From Phoronis australis (lineage: Eukaryota; Phoronida; Phoronidae): a stretch of DNA of 64,000 bases. Position 1 is the stretch's first letter; each line of letters opens with the position of its first letter. Location: NCBI GenBank assembly GCA_002633005.1, contig NMRA01000153.1, positions 187,893-251,892 on the forward strand, in the 5' to 3' direction. The notes beneath the pieces are model-generated. The model searched no databases. It was given only the letters and a program-made list of their open reading frames with translations, and had not been told where the DNA came from. The translations under genes and the position numbers were made by a program. This document shows, piece by piece, positions 58,301-64,000 of the stretch.

Positions 58301-61300
58301 AACCAAGAAACGAGAACATTGGTTTACATAAAATTCAAAAAGATTATGCTAGTAAATGACGGACGATAAAAATGGAACAAATAAAATTAACCAAGTCTGA
58401 AACTAATCAAAAAGAAATGAAAAATGGAAAAAGAGAGCAGGGGAAGAGGGAAGTTATTGAAGTACCGTGTTTGCCGTAATAACCGCCCATGCCCCTATAA
58501 CCGCCCCCCCCACACGTTTTCAGACTTTGCTAAAATAAGCGCCCAGTCCATGAACGTGTACGTGCGAAAAATGCCTTACCTACAGTCCTAAAATTGTACA
58601 GTAACGTCATCAATTTATCAATAATATCCGACAGTCCTGAAAAAAATTGTGCGCAGAATTTGTAGACCACGAGCCTCGCCGCTATGTCGGTATTTAGCCG
58701 TGACTATACACTTCAACTTTCCACCATGCCTCAAAACGAACACAAAAGTTTTGCTGATCTTGCGAGGACCAATGGTCTGGCCTTTCAGAACAGACATAGT
58801 GTACTTGTCTACGGGATTGCTTTGTAGATATTTCCCGCTTTCAATAGGAATCCAAATTTCTTTGTACATGTGAAAACCACCAATGGAAGACTAATAAAAA
58901 GCTTGGCCAGTGTTAAAAGCACGTGGCCAGGAAGTGCGCGCTACATACATGAACCTATCATCAAAGACATTAGTCGGGAACTATCCATTCATGAAACGGG
59001 TAGCAAAAGCATCGATAAGAAATGAATATTGGCACTAATTTCCGACAGTTTCTAATACTATAAAAATGTTTGGGTTATTTTTAAGATGAATTGTTTGATT
59101 AACCATAATTGGTGTTTTTAAGCCAAATATCCGATAAAATGACCACTGACAGTGAACACTTAGACACCCTTACACCACAAAATAACTGTCACGTACACAT
59201 CCAGCCACACGGCGACTAATATGGGCCTTACTGATAAATGTCGAACGTTTTTAGCACATGAGACCAGCAAGTGCTGAATGAAACACGCTCTGGTTTAGGC
59301 CTACTGCTTGTGCAAATTTCTTTAAATACAATGCACATCTAGTAGCTCATTAGATTGCGTGGCTCTGGCCAAAAGACGGTCTCTAGTTGCTCTGGCAAAT
59401 GAACTCTGGTGAAACGCACGCGCTCGCTTACTCAATGCAGATGAACTTCAGAACAAACATCACGTGACAACAACATGTTTGTTCGTCCAGACATTTTTCT
59501 TGTTGCCGATCATGTAGATGGCACGATGTAGCACAGATTTGTACTTAAACCTGCTGTTAAACCAGACTCCATGGGAACTTAAAAAACTTAGCGACGCTAC
59601 TTGGAAAACTTAAGGAGGATTTCAGGTAATTTGCTTGAGTTGAATCTGTATTTTTATTCGAGCATTCAAGTTGCCATATCGACGATTGCGAGGCAGTCAG
59701 TGCGGGGATTTCAGCACAATTTTTTGTAAAATGATGGTAATTTAACAGCAAAGTTTGATAGAAATGCAACACGGTTTTATAGTAAGTCTTTCATAGATTA
59801 CAGATACGTCACAGAGCGTAAATGTGATGAATCTTAGCTTCCGATTTCACCCGTTTCGGGGACCGGGTTTCAACGGCCTTGGGTTATAATAAGTGCCCCC
59901 CACTGAAACGAACTTTTCTAAGTGCCCTGGGCGGTTATTACGGCGAATACGGTAGTCCCTGATAAGAAAAATAATTGTTAAAGAAAGTATGCAGAATAGA
60001 AAAATTAGTAAAGTTACTGCTTCCATGCAGTAAATTTATACAATCTGCACTTTTTTAAAATTTGAATGTCGTAGTTCAATCCTCTCTTCACAAAGGGCCT
60101 CTTTGATTTTTCTTGACCTATCACCCGTTGTACAACGGAAATATGACAAAATGGTTCTAGTAAGTTGAAGCTACTTTTAATTGGCATTTGACTTTTAAGG
60201 TAAAAGCACCCAACCATCAGTATTTATGTTTTCCCAACTGTAAACAGCAAGTTGCTTTTTTTCAGGTGAATCTGGACTAGGGAAGTCAACACTCATCAAC
60301 AGTTTGTTTCTCACAGATCTTTACAAAGATCGCAAAGTACCAAGTGTTGAAGGCAAGTTTTGTTAGATTAACTGTATATTTGTTACTATTTCTACGTATG
60401 GTAAACACAATCAAATTTTTGTTTGTGCTGTGCAAATTCTGGGGAGTAAATCCTGCTGCCTAGACTTTCTTTATGTGAAGATTATTGGCTTTAAAATTTT
60501 GGTTCAGCATTTAAAGGTTGCTGATTCTCTGTTTTATCATTTTTGATTGGTTGGGAATTGTTTGGAATTGAAATGACAAGGTTTTATGAGATTTTGCAAA
60601 GATTTATTGTTTTCAATAATCATGCCACTCTATTTTAATTAAGCAATAAAATATACTTTGCAAAAGTAGGCAATCTTATGATCATTGGTGGCTTTTCTGG
60701 GGATACCAATTCAATTTTTTACAGTTGTTTGAGACGTGCAATTTTGGGTATTTTTTGTATTCAGATCAATAATCGTGATTTGTTTTGATGTGTCTCATCG
60801 ATTTAGTTTGCGTTTTAACGTCTTTGCCAAGCTCAAGTCCATCAACTTTCAATTTGCTTGATTAGATTCAGTTTAGTATCATCTGTTGTTGCCAATGCTT
60901 GAACATAGATTTGCCTTAGTCTAAAAAGGAGGAACATCTCAAACTGCCCTAATTTGTGAATGTATTTTGGTTTCTATGCTGACAAATGCCACCTGCCTAC
61001 AGTGTAAAGCCATGGTTTTCCTTGATCTGTATGTATAAAGCTGTCCCCGTTAGAAGTATTATTTAACTATGGTTTTGCAGAAAAATTACAAAAGACTTTA
61101 GAAATAGAAAAGAAACATCTGGAAATCACAGAAGGGGGCGTGCGACTTCGTTTAACCATTGTTGACACTCCGGGATTCAATGATGGCCTGGACTCGGAAA
61201 ATGAGAGGTATGATGTCTTAATTTCGTAGTTGGAATTATTCTATTGGTCCATGACCCAGTGTCCAGTACTGAAGTCGCCTAAATGTTTATATAGGTTACC

Positions 61301-63189
61301 ATTCTGTCACAAAATCACATCTCCTTTGTTATTGTTTAAGTGCATTTATTTAATGGTCAATTCAAGTGGGCAGCTTACTTGATCTGCAAGCTTAATTACA
61401 TCTGTAAACAAGAATTTTTATCGTGGTGATGAACCATGGCTTCGGAATGAAGTGAATGACCAGTCTTTGAAAGTCTTCACTGCTCTTGAACTGGGAAAGT
61501 AGTCCCTTGTGAACTCTGGCCTAAATTCTTCAAGCTGGTTCAGAGAAAAATTGCTAAAATTTTATTTTTCAACAACTTTCCAATCTCCAAAAATTTACCA
61601 AGTGTTGGGTGACAGCGGTAGCTACATATCAAACCAAGTAAAACTTGCCTACTGTTTTATTTGAAAAGTATAGACTATTCGATTTTCTTGTTTTTCAAAG
61701 ACTGCAAGCTGTGATATTTAAGAACAGACATTTTGTTGAAATGAAATAAATTTTGTTCCTATAATAGAGGCCACATTTCTGTCCTACAAAAAACATTTAA
61801 ATATTAAGTTGAAAGCCTGAGAAAACATTAAAAAAATTAACAAATTATTCATTATCATTTTTGACATCAGCTTAATGAATTTGAATATGGNAAAGCTAAA
61901 CTTTGAAGTGTCTAAAAAGTAGGTCACACCAGTGCAGTGTGCAGTTTTAAACCATATATAAATACCTCCAGCATGACCATCCTTATGATAAGACACAAGA
62001 CAATGTCAATAACTGACATTCAACATTTGCGTGGAGTTTGGAGTTTATAATGTGGATAACACTGGGAACTGTCTGCCTACTTCAAGTGACATTTTCTGAC
62101 TTATTATAAACCATTATTGGAGTTTTCTGCTGTCATAGGCGGGGGCATTTATGCAGAAAATATCAGTTTAGGGACCTGAAGTCTGGTGACAAATAAATGC
62201 TTGTATGTTTCAACTCCGCATGCAAATTGAAACTGGAAGACAGTTACACAACACATCAATGTATGATTGTTGCCAGTGGTAGGGTTTCATTGTTGAAAAT
62301 TCCCTTTGGTTTTGGTTTTGCTGTCCATTTCTCATGATACTGGGGAAAGTTTTGGGATTCAAGCTTGCATCCCCTATTGAAATATTTTAATCATCATTCT
62401 ATTCACTGTCATATTTATTACACTGGAGCTTATAAATGGCATTTTGAATAAGGGTGTGTAAAACAATTATGACTGGTGTGGAGTTCTGTAATAATCAACA
62501 ATGAATCACCATTTGTAACTTGTGACCAAGAAACTGAATGCTCATGTTTTTTATTTTGTTTACATGCCCCCTGAATACTAGGGCTGGAGCTTTTAAAATT
62601 GAAGGGTATTGTATAAATATCATGAGCAAGGGATTTCCTATATTCCTATCTTTAGTAAGGAAACTGCAGTAGTTGATGTCTATTTCTAGTTTTCATATCC
62701 ATGACTCTTATTGCCTGGCATTGCTATTGTGACTACCCATCCACAGAGAAACACTCCACTTTCACCTGCCACTGACAAACAAAGCATTCATTATCTAATA
62801 GTCTGTTAATGTTTTGTTAGACTTTAGTTTATGTATGTGAAACAGATGAAATCAGTGGTACAGTCTATGTTATGGATATTGATTTTTCAGGTAATTGCTG
62901 ATCTCACATTTCTACCAAATTCCTTTTTATAATCTTGTGCTTGTTTTATCGCCTACCCCCTGATTTTTTAGTTTCCCAATTTAAAGGCTGTGTTCCTTAA
63001 CTGGGATGTGGTTAGGTATGCTTAAGGCATTAATTTTTTATTTTAATTACGCAGTTTCAAGCCTGTAGACGATTACATAAATCAACAGTTTGACCAGTAC
63101 TATAAAGATGAGTCGGGGATCAACAGGCGTAACATAGTGGACAACAGAGTGCATTGTTGTTTGTACTTTGTCTCACCGCTCGGCCACGG
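35252..63189 (+). CDS. Septin B, SEPT2-group septin (3' partial, 5 exons visible)
   Basis: A second septin on the same strand. Proposed join: 35252-35308, 55631-55724, 60266-60352, 61081-61207, 63055-63189, continuing past the window; about 166 residues. Seen: a short N-terminus, [20 protein letters not shown] (polybasic lipid-binding helix), [20 protein letters not shown] (P-loop), the switch I Thr in [10 protein letters not shown]3 as VDTPGFNDG, and [20 protein letters not shown]. Known: these blocks are typical of the SEPT1/2/4/5 group, with LTDLYKDRK closest to SEPT4/5. Exon borders equal those of gene A, so it is a tandem paralogue. Odd: Asn replaces Gly after DTPGF, there is a GC donor, and intron 1 is 20 kb. 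The G4 and later exons lie beyond 64000. Exons 2 to 5 are very secure; exon 1 is a prediction. Confidence 0.93.
35855..36130 (+). mobile_element. MITE of the locally abundant family (copy 4)
   Basis: TACCTCTTACTGTTGTAAAA + GTGATCTCAATTTGCTCC at the left, inner TTGTTATTCCTTGAGATC and GTCTCTAGCAATAACGAAC as an inverse pair, and AACAGTTGAAATCAACTTCC + TAAAGGTATCATTTCTTAAT at the right. Confidence 0.65.
38369..38432 (+). other. 64-nt near-perfect hairpin
   Basis: GCAGTTTATCCCGTTCAATC + CGCCAT pairs with ATGGCAAATTGAATGGGATA + AACTGC: 26 positions with one G-U and a 2-nt mismatch around a 12-nt loop; the flanking A/T adds a pair. Size and fold suit a miRNA-like precursor or a minimal palindromic MITE. 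No expression evidence. Confidence 0.6.
38882..39522 (+). mobile_element. hAT-like short element with GGCGGATCTAGG termini
   Basis: Left end CATAGGCGGATTTAGG followed by a G-run; right end CCTAGATCCGCCACTG. Reverse-complemented, the right end gives CAGTGGCGGATCTAGG, a close match. TGAAAAT occurs just outside or at both ends, a possible target duplication. It contains a single N at 39494. The ORFs inside (38892-39131 minus, 39008-39190 plus) show no transposase motif. Confidence 0.75.
39750..40860 (+). repeat. Dispersed repeat with a large internal insertion
   Basis: CTGTCACCTGATAATGCATC + ATTG near 39776 and CGAGGGTTATAGAGCATTAT + TTCATTTCAG through TTTAGTATCTGTTAATAG near 40755-40825 match CTGTCACCTGCTTATGTATC and AGGGTTACAGAGTATTATTT at 56689-56945. 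At 39750 an extra 0.8 kb or so sits between the two blocks, with a CA microsatellite and a 39-bp tandem pair (CAGCTTGACCAGCCTCCTGC at 40058 and 40097). Confidence 0.55.
39887..39910 (+). repeat. (CA)n microsatellite
   Basis: About eleven uninterrupted CA units following CTCAGA. Confidence 0.95.
41562..42050 (+). mobile_element. MITE-like element of the AAGGTTATGTAGGAC family
   Basis: TTAAGGTTATGTTGGACTGT at the left (a second similar start lies at 41470) and TAGGGTTCTACATAGGTAAC at the right; TTATGTAGGACC and GGTTCTACATAG are inverse at 10 of 12 positions. The interior is AT-rich and non-coding. Confidence 0.6.
42956..44486 (+). mobile_element. Second copy of the 12778 MITE, interrupted by about 1.1 kb
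   Basis: The left part, GTGCCGTATGCATGGAACAG + TCCCACAGAGGGACTCAACT through TTTTCACAAGCCCACAAATA (43334), follows 12778-13120. The expected right terminus appears only at 44464-44486 as GGGACTGTTTCATGCAACTT + GGCAC. The intervening 43340-44460 is absent from the other copy and is probably a nested insertion of unknown type. Confidence 0.7.
44575..44844 (+). mobile_element. TA-flanked MITE with internal 56-bp tandem units (270 bp)
   Basis: TA-CCGTAAGCTCGCGATTTAAC at the left and GATAAACTGCGAGTTTACAG-TA at the right are inverse. Inside are about 3.5 tandem units of ATGGGCGATTACCCAAGCAG + TGGGCGCTTAAACC + AAAATTTGGCAAAAAGCCGG (starts near 44632, 44689, 44744, 44801). The termini resemble those of the CCGTATTCGCC family. 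Confidence 0.85.
45050..46435 (+). mobile_element. CCGTATTCGCC-family DNA element, long copy 1 (1386 bp)
   Basis: TA-CCGTATTCGCCGTAATAACT + GCCC at the left and GGGCGGTTATTACGGTGAAT + ACGG-TA at the right. The TA duplication fits the Tc1/mariner/pogo superfamily. It is collinear with 58465-59952. A minus-strand ORF (45183-45485) contains [13 protein letters not shown], shared with the other long copy. Confidence 0.88.
45183..45485 (-). pseudogene. ORF remnant shared by the two long CCGTATTCGCC elements
   Basis: The 100-codon ORF shares NGQTI and [15 protein letters not shown] with 58618-58869 (minus). The layout KG.T.G.RKISK, then the LKCIVTAKY segment, faintly resembles the KG....GKKSK...IGK region of pogo/Tigger DDE transposases, but no catalytic residue can be assigned. 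Probably a degraded transposase fragment; function uncertain. Confidence 0.35.
48905..49205 (+). mobile_element. MITE of the locally abundant family (copy 5)
   Basis: Left TTATAAACCCACCTTCCATC, GGAAATTGATCTCAACTTGT + TCCTCACTCAGATCGGAGG; right CTCAGAGACCTCTTTTGATC + TGAGTATGATCAAGCTATCA. Inner CCAACTGTCAGTTCTTTCCA also matches family members. Confidence 0.65.
50540..50670 (+). mobile_element. CCGTATTCGCC-family MITE, minimal copy (131 bp)
   Basis: TA-CCGTATTCACCCAAATAACT + GCCC to GGGCGGTTATAAGGGCGAAT + ACGG-TA. The interior keeps GCGCTTATTTTAGCAAAATC + TGAAAACGCGTGGGGGGGCG, the inverse of the left end of the long copies. It is an end-only deletion derivative. Confidence 0.88.
52337..52416 (+). 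repeat. (ACAG)n / (CA)n compound microsatellite
   Basis: About nine ACAG units followed by two CA runs. The minus-strand ORFs over it (52225-52475) are Cys/Val repeats caused by the microsatellite. Confidence 0.97.
53028..53335 (+). mobile_element. MITE of the locally abundant family (copy 6)
   Basis: TTTAAACCAGAGCCTGCCAT + GAAATTGGTACCAAAGTGTT at the left; CAAGTTGAGACCAACTTCAC + TGCTTTTAGTAGTGACCGCA + ATCAAA at the right; middle TTTTGCTTGAGATCAGGC. Confidence 0.7.
53780..53912 (+). repeat. Dispersed repeat, partner of 22255-22370
   Basis: CCCCATCAATTTCAACCAAG, TTTTTTTTGAAAAGCTGCTC, GCACATAAG, GCCATGATTTGCCAA. Confidence 0.65.
55631..55724 (+). CDS. Septin B exon (polybasic helix)
   Basis: Acceptor tatatttcag, donor gtaagt. 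[20 protein letters not shown] then [11 protein letters not shown] and the first base of Gly. HRKAVKKGF is the basic stretch before the G domain that contacts membrane lipid in septins. Confidence 0.97.
56820..56970 (+). repeat. Dispersed repeat, partner of 40697-40855
   Basis: ACTTCAAAAGGAGTTTACAA, GTCAAGGGTTACAGAGTATT, ATTTTGTTTCAGG, TTTAATATCTGTTAATGGAG, AAACCAGATTTGGTATTC align with the region after 40697. Confidence 0.6.
57105..57262 (+). mobile_element. MITE of the locally abundant family (copy 7, right half)
   Basis: ATATCAGTTCCTTGCAAACT, CACTTCTCCTCTGAGTAAAT + AACAAGTTGAGAAAATTTTA and TAAAGTGTCTAAATTAAAAG + TGCACTTCTGGGACGGAACA. The left half is not recognisable. Confidence 0.55.
58465..59952 (+). 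mobile_element. CCGTATTCGCC-family DNA element, long copy 2 (1488 bp)
   Basis: TA-CCGTGTTTGCCGTAATAACC + GCCC to GGGCGGTTATTACGGCGAAT + ACGG-TA. It is collinear with 45050-46435: shared blocks include TTAGTCGGGAACTATCCATT, GCGACTAATATGGGCCTTAC and GTGCTGAATGAAACACGCTC. It lies in the gene B intron between exons at 55724 and 60266. Confidence 0.9.
58618..58869 (-). pseudogene. ORF remnant shared by the two long CCGTATTCGCC elements
   Basis: 83 codons with [19 protein letters not shown] and [18 protein letters not shown]; homologous to 45183-45485 (minus) but with a better preserved middle. A possible fragment of a pogo/Tigger-type transposase; no DDE residue can be assigned. Confidence 0.35.
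60266..60352 (+). CDS. Septin B exon (P-loop) with a GC splice donor
   Basis: The acceptor ttttttcag completes Gly, then [20 protein letters not shown] and DRKVPSVE plus one base. GESGLGKST is the G1 nucleotide-binding loop. The frame and the next exon require the exon to end at 60352, where the intron starts GCAAGT, a GC-AG intron with an otherwise strong donor consensus. Confidence 0.95.
61081..61207 (+). CDS. Septin B exon (switch I to G3)
   Basis: Acceptor ggttttgcag, donor gtatga. [20 protein letters not shown] then [20 protein letters not shown] and E. It aligns with gene A exon 127-250 at identical phases; one codon longer. G3 DTPG is intact but the following GD is replaced by ND. Confidence 0.96.
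63055..63189 (+). CDS. Septin B exon (DESGINRR block)
   Basis: Acceptor ttacgcag, donor gtaagt, 135 nt. [40 protein letters not shown] and PLGHG. It is the exact counterpart of gene A exon 711-845. The next exon (G4) is beyond the window. Confidence 0.97.
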
Positions 63190-63726
63190 GTAAGTGCTCG
63201 CATATTTCAGATAAAATATGATGGACATGTGAAATTGTATTTTTTTAAATTTTTATAAAAATAGATAACACCAAACAAGTGCTTATTGTTTTAAAGTTTT
63301 AGATCGTACTATCAGTCCATGCTTTGAGAAATTGTAGGCATTCACAATATTATAATAGCATGTGAAACATGAACACAGATCAAATTTTGTTGTTGTCCGA
63401 AATTTGGTGAAGTTTTACCACAGTATTATTTTCATTCACTTTTCGAAAACTCTTCACTCATCATTGTTTCGCTATAATTTTTGAAAAGCTGATTACGTAC
63501 ATTGCTGCGCAGAATGGAAACTTTTAACAAATGTTTTTATGACCTTTACGTGGACTGTGTAAATCAAGTTAATCATACTAAGCTAAAATTTTTATCTGCT
63601 TCTGTTGAGAAATTTGGCAAGTAAAATTTCCCATCTACATCTCAATCGTGTGCTGTGTTTTTGTTCATGTTTTTTTGATTTAACTCTTTGTTTTTGATTG
63701 TTAGTACGCTAAGTTAACATTCCTAA

Positions 63727-64000
63727 TTACTCATGATAACGTGATCAAGTCATTGATTACTCATGATAATGTGATCAAGTCATTGATTACGCATGATAAT
63801 GTGATCAAGTCATTGATTACTCATGATAATGTGATCAAGTCATTGATTACGCATGATAATGTGATCAAGTCATTGATTACGCATGATAATGTAATCAAGT
63901 CATTGATTACGCATGATAATGTGATCAAGTCATTGATTACTCATGATAATGTGATCAAGTCATTGATTACGCATGATAATGTGATCAAGTCATTGATTAC
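63727..64000 (+). repeat. 30-bp tandem array, running off the window
   Basis: Nine full units of TTACTCATGATAATGTGATC + AAGTCATTGA start at 63727 and every 30 bp after, with almost no variation except TTACTCATGA versus TTACGCATGA and one GTAATC. It lies in the gene B intron after 63189; the end is not seen. Confidence 0.98.

Noticed and set aside
63727-64000. 30-bp repeats considered as a CRISPR array
   Set aside because: The 30-bp units abut one another with no spacers; it is an ordinary tandem array.

Overview
This is animal nuclear DNA. It is AT-rich, has no long uninterrupted genes, and carries spliced coding exons separated by introns of 0.3 to 20 kb that are packed with DNA-transposon remnants. 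The only host genes I can support are two septin genes on the + strand, head to tail. Septins with SEPT2-group sequence, GT-AG introns, a very high density of short inverted-repeat elements and signs of mixed haplotypes suggest a heterozygous invertebrate, probably marine and possibly a deuterostome. The sequence alone does not fix the species.

Gene A (127 to 27522) is a SEPT2-like septin whose 5' end lies outside the window. Nine coding exons are visible: switch I and G3, G4 (AKAD), the septin unique element, a glycine-rich linker, a C-terminal coiled coil and the stop codon. About 314 residues are present, against about 361 for vertebrate SEPT2. Gene B (35252 to beyond 63189) is a second SEPT2-group septin (SEPT1/2/4/5 type) whose 3' end lies outside the window. 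It has a proposed first coding exon at 35252-35308, a 20.3 kb first intron, the polybasic helix and P-loop exons, and two exons homologous to the first two visible exons of gene A. Splice phases and one exon length (135 nt) match exactly between the genes, so they are tandem paralogues. Both keep the switch I threonine expected of GTP-hydrolysing septins, so both products could join hetero-oligomeric septin filaments.

Layout: 1-2621, gene A exons; 2622-17397, a 14.8 kb intron with a satellite-like array (3.4-6.15 kb) next to an assembly gap, hAT-like and other MITEs, and a five-copy dispersed repeat; 17398-27522, the rest of gene A, with a decayed piggyBac-like element (18.8-20.3 kb) and nested minisatellites (24.0-25.7 kb) in its introns; 27.8-35.2 kb, intergenic, including a piggyBac-like insertion that seems to have been assembled together with its own empty allele; 35.3-55.6 kb, gene B intron 1, rich in MITEs, including a TA-flanked family starting CCGTATTCGCC; 55.6-64 kb, gene B exons, ending inside a 30-bp tandem array that runs off the window.

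I found no tRNA, rRNA, CRISPR array, prokaryotic operon or viral gene. Most other short ORFs are AT-rich intronic noise or transposon fragments. The items most worth a second look are the septin pair with its altered G3 motif, the piggyBac filled/empty-site junction at 29356, the copied exon end at 856-920, the satellite-like array and the hairpin at 38369-38432.
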